Of a stretch of 40,587 nucleotides of DNA, positions 8,246 through 15,584 are shown in pieces. This DNA comes from an uncultured Methylococcaceae bacterium (lineage in GTDB: Bacteria; Pseudomonadota; Gammaproteobacteria; Methylococcales; Methylomonadaceae), in contig CAIQNQ010000108.1 in the NCBI GenBank assembly GCA_903873165.1, positions 1 through 40,587 of the forward strand, written 5' to 3'. Made by a program: the position numbers and the translations under genes. The first letter of the stretch is position 1, and each line of letters begins with the position of its first letter. Under the pieces are notes generated by a model. The model did no database searches. It saw only the letters and a list, made by a program, of their open reading frames with translations, and was not told where the DNA came from.

Positions 8246-9832
8246 CTAAAATAAAATGATATCTGTAGCTGTCAATAAAGGATGTGATGTTGGCGTACCT
8301 AATACTTCAATAGCAACTGGTGCAGTTGAACCAGTTCCATCACTGTCATACGATAAAACGCCCGATTTTGTATTATAAATTAACCGATCATTGGCATCAT
8401 GCGCTGTACCAGCAGTACTAGACCAAAATCTCTGATCATTTTTAGCAAATGCGCCTGTAACGCCTAATGCAGCAAATACAGATTTACTAAATTGCAAATC
8501 ATCTGCTCCAGGAGCAAAGTCAGTAATTGTATCAAAATTAGTGGTTTTATTTGGAGCTGTATTAGCGTAGAAAATATCATTTCCTGTACCACCACTTAAG
8601 GTGTCATTACCAGCACCACCAATAATTAGGTCATTACCTGCACCACCAATAATCTTATCATTACCCGCTAAACCGTTGATCGTATCAGTACCACCTTTAG
8701 TGGCAGTGGCATTGAGTGTATCGGCTTTAGCTGTTCCATTAATTACATTGGAAACTGAAATTTTAGCTTGAACTGGCGTAGTTGAAGTTAAACCACCATT
8801 ATCTTTTGCTACAACTGTAAAAGCATTCAATGCACCACTCGCATTATTAGCTGGTGTCCAAAATGCGATATGTGTGGAATCAACAATATGATTAGTTGAT
8901 GCATTATATGCTGTAGCATGGGCTGCATCCGCACCTATCTTTAATGTACCTGTACTCACAGCTTTTATATCAAATGCAGTCACACTTCCATCGGCATCTT
9001 TTGCATCACTTTTAGTTTTTAAACTATCAAACGTGACTGCTATTTGTTTATTCTGTAGGCCTGTTGAAACGTCAGCAGTAAATTTTGTTAGAGTTGGAGC
9101 TTTATTAACTGCATTAGCCGCATGATATGTTAAAACGTTATTAGCCGCTAAAGAAAAAGCACCTAATAAATTAGCTTTACTTGGTCCAGATCCAGTTGCA
9201 CTTGGATTGGTAATCCAATAAAAATTATCAGTGCCTAATCCCGTTACAAAAGGCCCGTGAGTCCCTGACGCGCCTAACGCACCTAAATGCGGGAAATATA
9301 AATCCTGAAAAGAAGTTGATGAATCTATTTTAGTTTTATCACCCACGTTATTACCAATCACATCGCCAGTATTAATATTAATATTGAAGGCATTAATCCA
9401 ACTTCCAATCGCTCCCGTTGGACTCAAAGAATTATTAATCGCTGTAGCACCTTTCGCAAAATCAGTCGCGGCAACTCCTGTAGATAGTGCGCCCCATTGC
9501 GTTAAATTAGTCGAGTTTTTACTTTCACCACCCACGACAGACCAGGTTAAATAGGCAGAATCCGCAGCATAATTAGCAAATTGTGAAACATTTGAAAAAT
9601 TCCAAGCCAAAGTTCCGTTAGTGCCTTGTGTGCCGTTTACAAAGCTACGCGAATTAAGACCCGCATCTCCCAACGCCAAATCATAATAAAATGTATGTAA
9701 GTAATTTGCGCTATGTGAATTAGTATCTGTTGCCGCAAAAAGAATCGAAGATGAAGTAGGACTTGTACTTGACCCAGGAGTTGTTAAATTAGTTGATACA
9801 GCGACTGCTTGGTTGGTATTAAGAACGGTCAT
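8246..9832 (-). CDS. RTX (hemolysin-type calcium-binding repeat) protein, probable type I secretion substrate
   Basis: 528 residues; start ATG 9832 with AGAGGATAAATA just upstream. There is no signal peptide; the N-terminus is MTVLNTNQAVAVSTN. Residues about 17-240 are a near-copy of the VPLPA-CTERM protein's domain. Residues about 243-362 look like a cadherin/Ig-like module (VTFDSLKTKSDAKDADGSVT to SVSN). Residues about 366-424 carry glycine-rich nonapeptide repeats (LAGNDKIIGGAGNDLIIGGA, then GNDTLSGGTGND). The end is a C-terminal block finishing in TATDIILF, like RTX C-terminal secretion signals. Such repeats bind calcium outside the cell, and substrates leave through an ABC/MFP/TolC type I exporter; none is encoded here. 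Control module B lies 115 bp upstream of the start. I see no clear terminator after the stop. The function of the N-terminal domain is unknown. Confidence 0.88.
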   Translation of the reverse strand: MTVLNTNQAVAVSTNLTTPGSSTSPTSSSILFAATDTNSHSANYLHTFYYDLALGDAGLNSRSFVNGTQGTNGTLAWNFSNVSQFANYAADSAYLTWSVVGGESKNSTNLTQWGALSTGVAATDFAKGATAINNSLSPTGAIGSWINAFNININTGDVIGNNVGDKTKIDSSTSFQDLYFPHLGALGASGTHGPFVTGLGTDNFYWITNPSATGSGPSKANLLGAFSLAANNVLTYHAANAVNKAPTLTKFTADVSTGLQNKQIAVTFDSLKTKSDAKDADGSVTAFDIKAVSTGTLKIGADAAHATAYNASTNHIVDSTHIAFWTPANNASGALNAFTVVAKDNGGLTSTTPVQAKISVSNVINGTAKADTLNATATKGGTDTINGLAGNDKIIGGAGNDLIIGGAGNDTLSGGTGNDIFYANTAPNKTTNFDTITDFAPGADDLQFSKSVFAALGVTGAFAKNDQRFWSSTAGTAHDANDRLIYNTKSGVLSYDSDGTGSTAPVAIEVLGTPTSHPLLTATDIILF

Positions 9833-9946
9833 TTATTTATCCTCTAATAAATAATAATAAAAGTGTTACCAATTCAAACTGCAATAATTATGCCTAATAG
9901 TAACCCATTGTTTTATTGTATATTTTTTTGAAAAAGCATTTAAAAG

Positions 9947-9994
9947 TGTTGAAATATAAACACTATCTGTTGGTTTACTGTTGAAATATCAACA
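9947..9994 (-). promoter_or_regulatory. Control module B upstream of the RTX gene
   Basis: TGTTGA-N4-TAAACA starts at 9947, TGTTGG at 9968 and the perfect dyad TGTTGA-AATA-TCAACA at 9979: offsets 0, +21, +32, as in modules A and C. A TACAAT-like -10 (minus strand, 9915-9920) lies between module and gene; the -35 is not convincing. The rest of the 298-bp spacer 9833-10130 holds only the terminator of the desulfurase operon. Confidence 0.65.
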
Positions 9995-10086
9995 CCTTTT
10001 TTGCACAATTGCTCATCGACACCAAGGAGGGTAACCGCTACTTTAAGGATATTTAGAAATAAAACTGAGGCAAACAAGAAACATAA

Positions 10087-10121
10087 AAGCCCTACTCTTA
10101 ACGAATGCAAGAGCAGGGCTT
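10087..10121 (-). terminator. Intrinsic terminator of the encapsulin/cysteine operon
   Basis: On minus, AAGCCCTGCTCTT and AAGAGTAGGGCTT form a 13-bp stem (one non-Watson-Crick pair, nine-base loop) followed by TTATGTTT. It begins about 10 bp after the cysteine desulfurase stop codon. The stem is strong; the U tract is short. Confidence 0.8.
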
Positions 10122-10130
10122 ATTTAAGCT

Positions 10131-12182
10131 TTAAACGATATAACCACTTTTAATGCGTCTTACGGTATCCACTAACAGATCAACCTCTGCGTGGGTATTG
10201 TAAAAAGCTAAAGAAGGCCGAACCGTTGTTTCCAGACCAAAGCGACGCAAGATAGGCTGAGCACAATGATGACCCGTACGCACTGCAATACCCACTTTAT
10301 TAAGCTGCACACCAATATCCTGATTACTATGACCGTCTAAGACAAAAGATAACACACTGGTTTTTTCTGCTGCCGTACCAATTAAATGCAAGCCTGAAAT
10401 ACTTCTTAAGGCATCCATCGCATAGAGTAATAACTCATGCTCATAACGAGCAATATTATCAATACCTACTTTGGAAACATACTCTAAGGCCGCACCTAAG
10501 CCTACAGCATCAGCAATATTACCGGTACCCGCTTCAAATTTTGCGGGGGCTGGTTGATAGACAATCTTTTCGAAAGTGACATCTTCAATCATATTACCGC
10601 CACCTTGCCAAGGTTGAGTAGACTCAAGCAAGTCAGCTTTGCCATATAAAGCACCAATACCCGTAGGACCAAAAATTTTATGACCAGAAAATACAAACCA
10701 ATCACAATCCAAGGCTTGCACGTCTGCCCGCAAATGCGAAACAGATTGGGCGCCATCTAACAGGACACGAGCACCTACTCGATGTGCCATTTCGATCATT
10801 TCTTTAGCAGGTGTCACTGTGCCTAAGGCATTAGACACTTGCGTAAAAGATACCAGTTTAGTTTTAGACGAGAGTAATTTTTGATACTCATCTAATAACA
10901 CTTGACCATGATCATCTACGGGTGCCACTTTTAATACCGCACCTCTAGCATCACACAGTTGTTTCCAAGGCACGATATTAGCGTGATGTTCCAGCCAAGT
11001 AATGACTATCTCATCGCCTTCTCTAATGTTTTGATAACCCCAACTTTTTGCGACTAAATTAATCGCTTCGGTGGTGCCTCTGGCAAAAACAATCTCAGAA
11101 GATGATGATGCATTAAGAAACTTAGCCACAATATCCCGAGCTTTTTCGTATGCATCTGTTGATCTAGCTGCTAACTCATGCGCTGCACGGTGAATATTAG
11201 AGTTCTCGTGCTCATAAAAATACGAAATTCTGTCTATTACCGATTGCGGTTTTTGCGTGGTAGCCGCATTGTCAAACCAAACTAAAGGATGGCCATTTAC
11301 GCGCTCTTTTAGTATCGGAAAGTCACGACGTATCGCATGTACATCAAAAGCAGGATGCGCAGAACTGATTGGCGTCGCTTGAGGGCTATATTCTCCCGTT
11401 TTTAATTCATCAAGAAAATAAAATGAGGGAGTTTCCTCAAGCTTTACCGGTGCTTTTTCACTAACTGCAAAGATTGCTTTTATTTCGGCTTCACCCGGTA
11501 AACCATAAGTTTCTGGTGCTAATCCTGCAATTAAAGCAGGATTAAAGCCATTAAAATCTTTTGGCAAACCTGTTGGAACCGATACATTGGGTTGCTCAAC
11601 TTTTTTATCGGCAAACAGTTTTTGCAACTCCGTTTCAAAAGATTGAGGTGAGCTATTTAAGTCATAAGTTTTAGCTAATTCAGCAGGCACGGCAGAACTA
11701 TTAGCTTCAACTTCTGGTGTCGCAGCGGGATGACTTTCCGCCGGACGACGTGAAACCAATAATTGTTGTAACTGTGCTTCATCGGGCAAACCAAAATCAC
11801 TCGGTAAAATACCTGATAATGCAGATTTATCAAAGTTTGCTAAACTATGTTCAGTAGAAGGTGCACCACCCAATACGGGGCTGGTATCGATACTATGAGG
11901 CACATCTGTATACGAGCTTTGTGGCTTCGCAAAAAACTTATTTAACTCTGCTTCACCGGGTAAATCAAACACTTGTTGCCCAAAATTATTGGGCAAGCTG
12001 GTTTGATTAAAACCCGGCAAAGGTGACGTTACCGTGTTAGGTATCTCATTAGGCAATGCTGCTTTAGCAAGACCTAAACGAGAACCATCACAAGGTAACG
12101 CCGTAAATAACTCATTTGCCAGCTTTGTTAACTGCGTAATATCTGGCAGAGAAGAAGGTGGTTCAAAGTTATTTGTAGTCAT
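10131..12182 (-). CDS. SufS-type cysteine desulfurase with long repetitive N-terminal encapsulin-targeting extension
   Basis: PLP enzyme that removes sulfur from L-cysteine as an enzyme-bound persulfide. I choose the ATG at 12182 (MTTNNFEPP, 683 aa); it overlaps the shell gene stop by 14 bp, suggesting translational coupling. A longer in-frame start at 12215 is possible. The catalytic domain starts near residue 277 (AFDVHAIRRDFPILKERVNG). It contains the PLP lysine in FVFSGHKIFGPTG and the catalytic cysteine (about residue 640) in RTGHHCAQP. About 275 residues precede it: Pro/Ser-rich, probably disordered, with recurring short helices LTKLANELFTALP (about 14-30), FDLPGEAELNKFFA, FGLPDEAQLQQLL, ETELQKLFA and YGLPGEAEIKAIFA. 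In characterised type 2A encapsulins such as S. elongatus SrpI, an extension like this loads the desulfurase into the shell. Cargo status follows from the extension and adjacency to the shell gene. Confidence 0.92.
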   Translation of the reverse strand: MTTNNFEPPSSLPDITQLTKLANELFTALPCDGSRLGLAKAALPNEIPNTVTSPLPGFNQTSLPNNFGQQVFDLPGEAELNKFFAKPQSSYTDVPHSIDTSPVLGGAPSTEHSLANFDKSALSGILPSDFGLPDEAQLQQLLVSRRPAESHPAATPEVEANSSAVPAELAKTYDLNSSPQSFETELQKLFADKKVEQPNVSVPTGLPKDFNGFNPALIAGLAPETYGLPGEAEIKAIFAVSEKAPVKLEETPSFYFLDELKTGEYSPQATPISSAHPAFDVHAIRRDFPILKERVNGHPLVWFDNAATTQKPQSVIDRISYFYEHENSNIHRAAHELAARSTDAYEKARDIVAKFLNASSSSEIVFARGTTEAINLVAKSWGYQNIREGDEIVITWLEHHANIVPWKQLCDARGAVLKVAPVDDHGQVLLDEYQKLLSSKTKLVSFTQVSNALGTVTPAKEMIEMAHRVGARVLLDGAQSVSHLRADVQALDCDWFVFSGHKIFGPTGIGALYGKADLLESTQPWQGGGNMIEDVTFEKIVYQPAPAKFEAGTGNIADAVGLGAALEYVSKVGIDNIARYEHELLLYAMDALRSISGLHLIGTAAEKTSVLSFVLDGHSNQDIGVQLNKVGIAVRTGHHCAQPILRRFGLETTVRPSLAFYNTHAEVDLLVDTVRRIKSGYIV

Positions 12183-13086
12183 GGTATCTGCCCACTTCGA
12201 CATTCTCGAGCACACCTAGTGCATCATCAGTCAATACTGCGATAGAGCAATATAGTGAGATTAAATAAGAGGCAATCGCTTTATGATTGATACCCATAAA
12301 ACGCACAGAAAGACCCATGCTCAATTCACCAGTAAGGTTAGGTTGGTATAAACCAACAACCCCTTGACGGCTTTCACCCGTACGTAATAACAAGATGCTA
12401 CTTTTACCATTAACCACTTTCACTTTATCAGATGGGATAATCGGTAAGCCACGCCATGTTAAAAATTGTGAACCAAATAAAGTCACGATAGCTGGCGGTA
12501 CGCCACGACGGGTACATTCACGACCAAACGCCGCAATAGTTTGTGGATGCGCTAAGAAGAATGCAGGCTCTTTCCACACGCGTGAAATTAATTCATCCAT
12601 ATCATCAGGTGTTGGTGCGCCATTACGCGGTTGAATTCTGAAGCCCGGCGCAACGTTATTTAACAAACCGTATTCAGCATTGTTGATTAATTCGCTTTCT
12701 TGGCGCTCTTTAATCGTTTCAATTGTTAAGCGTAATTGCTCATGGATTTGGTTATGTGGGCTGCTATATAAATCAGAGATACGAGTGTGTACGTCTAATA
12801 CCGTGTTAACTGCGTTTAAACGGTATTCACGACCCCATTCTTCGTAGTCTACAAAAGTTTGCGGTAATTCTTTTTCATCAAGACTTGAACAATCAACTAA
12901 CAGTCCTGCTTCATTTTTTACTTTATTGACACGGTAAATACCGGCTTCTAGTGGTTTCCATTGTAATAAATGCACTAACCATCTGGGTGTGATGGTTGAC
13001 AACATTGGGACGGTTTTGGTTGCATTAGCTAAGGTACGAGCTGCTACATCACCTAATGCGGTATTACCTTCATGGATATCTGACAT
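12169..13086 (-). CDS. Type 2A (SrpI-like) encapsulin shell protein
   Basis: 305 residues, start ATG 13086 with AGGA about eight bases upstream. The sequence (for example WLVHLLQWKPLEAGIYRVNK, the central FFLAHPQTIAAFGRECTRRG, and GVVGLYQPNLTGELSMGLSV) matches family 2A encapsulins, which have the HK97 phage-capsid fold and self-assemble into icosahedral compartments. The length is usual for the family. The downstream overlapping gene is a cysteine desulfurase with a targeting extension and the upstream genes make cysteine, the known context for this family. In studied systems the shell encloses the desulfurase and is linked to sulfur starvation or storage of elemental sulfur. No phage genes are nearby, so this is not a prophage capsid. 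Lies 139 bp downstream of the serine acetyltransferase gene. Confidence 0.93.
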   Translation of the reverse strand: MSDIHEGNTALGDVAARTLANATKTVPMLSTITPRWLVHLLQWKPLEAGIYRVNKVKNEAGLLVDCSSLDEKELPQTFVDYEEWGREYRLNAVNTVLDVHTRISDLYSSPHNQIHEQLRLTIETIKERQESELINNAEYGLLNNVAPGFRIQPRNGAPTPDDMDELISRVWKEPAFFLAHPQTIAAFGRECTRRGVPPAIVTLFGSQFLTWRGLPIIPSDKVKVVNGKSSILLLRTGESRQGVVGLYQPNLTGELSMGLSVRFMGINHKAIASYLISLYCSIAVLTDDALGVLENVEVGRYHDYK

Positions 13087-13155
13087 TGTTGTTTCCTATG
13101 GTTATTATAGTTAATGGGCTGAGATTTATTCCAACCTCCAGATTGAAATACTTTT

Positions 13156-13171
13156 GGAAGATAAATCTTCC
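13156..13171. other. Perfect 7-bp inverted repeat between serine acetyltransferase and shell genes
   Basis: GGAAGAT-AA-ATCTTCC lies in the 139-bp gap between the acetyltransferase stop and the shell start. There is no T tract, so termination is unlikely. It may be an mRNA processing or stability element that lets the shell be made at a different level from the enzymes, or a protein-binding dyad. Confidence 0.35.
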
Positions 13172-13225
13172 TTTAAATGAAAGCTGGAGCTTCCGTAAAC
13201 TTAATGACTGATATTTATAAAAAGT

Positions 13226-14164
13226 TTAAATACCACCACCATCATGAAACAATTCACTGCGCACATAAGCCTGAGAAATATTACTATTTGGTGGCACACT
13301 ATGGGTCAGCCAAACATTACCACCCACTGTTGTCCCTTTGCCTATAGTAATTCGCCCTAAAATAGTAGCGCCTGCATAAATAACCACGTCATCCTCAACA
13401 ATAGGATGTCTAGCATTACCTTTAACTAAAATGCCTTTACTGTCTTTTTCAAAACGCTTAGCACCTAAGGTCACTGCTTGATAGACTCGCACCCGTTTAC
13501 CGATAATAGCGGTTTCACCAATCACTACACCCGTACCATGATCAATAAAAAAACTTTCATCGATTCTGGCCCCTGGATGAATATCAATACCCGTCGCTGA
13601 ATGCGCAATTTCTGAAATAATACGCGCGACTAAAGGCGCACCTAATTGATAAAGCACATGCGCTAAACGATGGTGAATAATGGCTGTAATACCGGGGTAA
13701 CACACTAACACTTCATCAGGACTTCTTGCGGCAGGATCACCCTCATAAGCCGCCTGAATATCAGTATCAAGTAGTTTTCTGATAACAGGTAGTTGTGCGG
13801 CAAACTGCCGAGCTATACTGATTGCTTGTTCATCATCAGCATCATCTACACCTTGTAAGCCATAGACAAATTGCAACTCACGACTAATTTGTTTATAGAG
13901 TTTACGCAATAAATTTTCTAACGTATGACCCACAAAGTAATCGATACCCTCATCATTTAAATCAGGCAAACCCAATCGGTTTGGAAATAAAACCCCCCCC
14001 AAACCGTCTAAGATTAATTGCAACTCTTTACGAGAAGGTAATTTAGGCGGACGATTCAATAAACTTCTGGTTTCTAATGAATGTAAACGTAAATCCCTTA
14101 GTTGCGCGACTAAGCTATCAATACCCCAATCATAATGACCACTTAAAGGATGGTAGTCGTTCAT
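13226..14164 (-). CDS. epsC: Serine O-acetyltransferase, EpsC type
   Basis: Makes O-acetylserine from serine and acetyl-CoA, the first step of cysteine synthesis. 312 residues; a helical N-terminal half (about 1-180) precedes a left-handed beta-helix of hexapeptide repeats ([39 protein letters not shown], then [20 protein letters not shown]). The catalytic-type His/Asp set is visible in the DIHPGARI and IDHGTG segments. The length and [17 protein letters not shown] segment fit the EpsC branch found in encapsulin loci, longer than enterobacterial CysE. The start codon overlaps the cysteine synthase stop (ATGA), indicating coupled translation. Sure of the reaction; the gene name is by family. 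Confidence 0.92.
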   Translation of the reverse strand: MNDYHPLSGHYDWGIDSLVAQLRDLRLHSLETRSLLNRPPKLPSRKELQLILDGLGGVLFPNRLGLPDLNDEGIDYFVGHTLENLLRKLYKQISRELQFVYGLQGVDDADDEQAISIARQFAAQLPVIRKLLDTDIQAAYEGDPAARSPDEVLVCYPGITAIIHHRLAHVLYQLGAPLVARIISEIAHSATGIDIHPGARIDESFFIDHGTGVVIGETAIIGKRVRVYQAVTLGAKRFEKDSKGILVKGNARHPIVEDDVVIYAGATILGRITIGKGTTVGGNVWLTHSVPPNSNISQAYVRSELFHDGGGI

Positions 14165-15138
14165 GCAGCAAAACCACTCGCATCAAAAATACCCTCAAAA
14201 AGTGGCGAACTTAAATAACGTTCTCCAGAATCTGGCAACACCACTACAATTGTTTTACCAGCATTTTCTGGGCGTTGCGCAATACGATTTGCCACAGCAA
14301 CGGCGGCCCCACAAGAGATACCCGCTAAAATACCTTCTTCTTTAGCCAATCTTCTAGCGTAATCAATCGCCTCTTCATTTGTGACTTGCTGTACTTCATC
14401 AATCAATGAAAGATCAAGGTTATCAGGAATAAAACCTGCACCAATACCCTGTATTTTATGTGGGCCAGGTTGCAAAGGTTGACCCGCACGATATTGACTA
14501 ATCACCGGACTTGCAGCTGGCTCTACAGCAATAGATTGAATAGCTTTACCTTGCGTCTGTTTGATGTATCTTGATACGCCGGTAATAGTACCGCCTGTAC
14601 CTACTCCAGATACCAATATATCAATTTGACCATCCGTATCTTCCCAAATTTCTGGCCCTGTGGTCACTTCATGAATCGCCGGATTGGCTGGATTCTTAAA
14701 TTGTTGCAACAACACGTAACGCTCTGGATCGGATGCAGCAATTTCTTCTGCTTTTGCAATAGCGCCACTCATACCCTTTGCGCCTTCTGTTAATACTAAC
14801 TTTGAACCATAGGCAATGAGTAATTTACGACGCTCCAAACTCATGGTTTCCGGCATAGTCAAAGTAAGAGGAATTCCGATTGACGCCGCAACAAAAGCTA
14901 AAGCGATTCCAGTATTCCCACTCGTTGGTTCTACAAGTTCTTTACCTGACCCCAATAATCCGCGTTTTTGCGCATCCCAAATCAGAGCAGCACCAATACG
15001 ACATTTAACTGAATAAGCTGGATTTCGGCCTTCAATTTTTGCCAATACCGTGACGGATTCTGCATCAATAATACGATTAAGACGTACTAATGGTGTTTTA
15101 CCTATCGATTGAGAGTTATCTGTGTACCAATTTGCCAT
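14161..15138 (-). CDS. cysK: Cysteine synthase (O-acetylserine sulfhydrylase)
   Basis: PLP enzyme joining O-acetylserine and sulfide to give L-cysteine. 325 residues; the PLP lysine is about residue 45 in [18 protein letters not shown], the substrate loop is [13 protein letters not shown], the phosphate-binding glycine loop is [17 protein letters not shown], and [16 protein letters not shown] closes the chain. ATG 15138 follows a weak AGGAAATTATT ribosome site. First gene of the four-gene operon, overlapping the acetyltransferase by 4 bp. CysK and CysM are hard to separate by eye; the acetyltransferase partner favours CysK. A 265-bp upstream region carries a terminator-like hairpin and control module C. 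Confidence 0.93.
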   Translation of the reverse strand: MANWYTDNSQSIGKTPLVRLNRIIDAESVTVLAKIEGRNPAYSVKCRIGAALIWDAQKRGLLGSGKELVEPTSGNTGIALAFVAASIGIPLTLTMPETMSLERRKLLIAYGSKLVLTEGAKGMSGAIAKAEEIAASDPERYVLLQQFKNPANPAIHEVTTGPEIWEDTDGQIDILVSGVGTGGTITGVSRYIKQTQGKAIQSIAVEPAASPVISQYRAGQPLQPGPHKIQGIGAGFIPDNLDLSLIDEVQQVTNEEAIDYARRLAKEEGILAGISCGAAVAVANRIAQRPENAGKTIVVVLPDSGERYLSSPLFEGIFDASGFAA

Positions 15139-15189
15139 AATAATTTCCTGATGTTTAATTGCTGGTTTGAACGGTAGTGAAATTTAGTC

Positions 15190-15223
15190 AAAAAAAAACC
15201 AGCTAACCTTTCAGATTCGCTGG
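15190..15223 (-). terminator. Terminator-like hairpin in the cysK leader (possible attenuator)
   Basis: On minus, CCAGCGAATC, loop TGAAA and GGTTAGCTGG (one internal mismatch, one G-T pair) are followed by nine T. It lies about 50 bases before the cysK start, so the upstream promoters fire into it. A second small hairpin CCGG-ACAA-CCGG (15227-15238) comes just before it. I do not recognise a known riboswitch class. Confidence 0.6.
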
Positions 15224-15247
15224 CTTCCGGTTGTCCGGTCAGTTTGC

Positions 15248-15274
15248 TTAAATCGAGTAAACTACTCTACACAT
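15248..15274 (-). CDS. Possible eight-codon leader peptide with a cysteine codon
   Basis: ATG at 15274 reads M-C-R-V-V-Y-S-I then TAA. It lies about 25 bases before the CCGG hairpin and terminator-like hairpin of the cysK leader. A cysteine codon in position two directly ahead of a cysteine-biosynthesis attenuator would make sense for cysteine-tRNA sensing. Against it: no good ribosome site is visible, it is very short, and it overlaps a candidate promoter (TTGACA at 15282-15287). Kept as a low-confidence call. Confidence 0.25.
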   Translation of the reverse strand: MCRVVYSI

Positions 15275-15287
15275 TATTTTTTGTCAA
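15259..15287 (-). promoter_or_regulatory. Candidate proximal sigma-70 promoter of the cysteine/encapsulin operon
   Basis: On minus, a perfect TTGACA (15282-15287) is followed after 17 bp by TAGTTT (15259-15264), a poor -10. If used, it would bypass the uORF but still transcribe the terminator-like hairpin. Confidence 0.3.
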
Positions 15288-15367
15288 ACGTGAGAAGAAC
15301 GTTATTGTACAAGAGTTAATTCTTGATCATAACAGCACACGCAATGCCAAAGAGCAACCTTTTGTAT

Positions 15368-15395
15368 ATTGTATACATTTATGTAAATTTGTCCA
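15368..15395 (-). promoter_or_regulatory. Candidate distal promoter adjoining control module C
   Basis: On minus, TGGACA (15390-15395), a 16-bp spacer and TACAAT (15368-15373) each differ from consensus at one position. Control module C starts 8 bp upstream of the -35, the usual place for an activator. Transcripts from here would carry the uORF and both leader hairpins. Confidence 0.45.
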
Positions 15396-15402
15396 ATAAA
15401 AG

Positions 15403-15450
15403 TGTTGATTTACAAACAAGTTATGTTGATAGTATGTTGATATACCAACA
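15403..15450 (-). promoter_or_regulatory. Control module C upstream of the cysK-epsC-encapsulin-desulfurase operon
   Basis: TGTTGA-N4-CAAACA starts at 15403, TGTTGA at 15424 and TGTTGA-TATA-CCAACA at 15435: the same 0/+21/+32 geometry and orientation as modules A and B. By my count it matches module A at 36 of 48 positions although the downstream genes are unrelated. It lies in the 446-bp divergent spacer 15139-15584, so an effect on the plus-strand ATP-grasp gene cannot be excluded. Nothing else was recognised in 15451-15584. Confidence 0.65.
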
Positions 15451-15584
15451 CTCTGATTTATCATATCCCCTAACCATTAATTTATAGTGTTTAATATGCA
15501 GATCGACTATAAAATTTAATATTTAAATCTGGCATTAATCATGCTGTAATCTTTAACGAACTAAACTCTAAAAGCTGAAATACC

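Noticed and set aside
9979-9994. FNR or CRP box reading of the TGTTGA dyad
   Set aside because: FNR needs TTGA-N6-TCAA and CRP needs TGTGA-N6-TCACA; here the dyad is TTGA-N4-TCAA with TGTTGA arms, so neither fits.
12169-13086. HK97-fold protein as part of a prophage
   Set aside because: No phage genes flank it; the neighbours are cysteine-metabolism genes and a desulfurase with a targeting extension, the encapsulin context.
15190-15274. A known SAM or c-di-GMP riboswitch in the cysK leader
   Set aside because: I could not match the hairpins to the conserved cores of those classes, and the leader is short.
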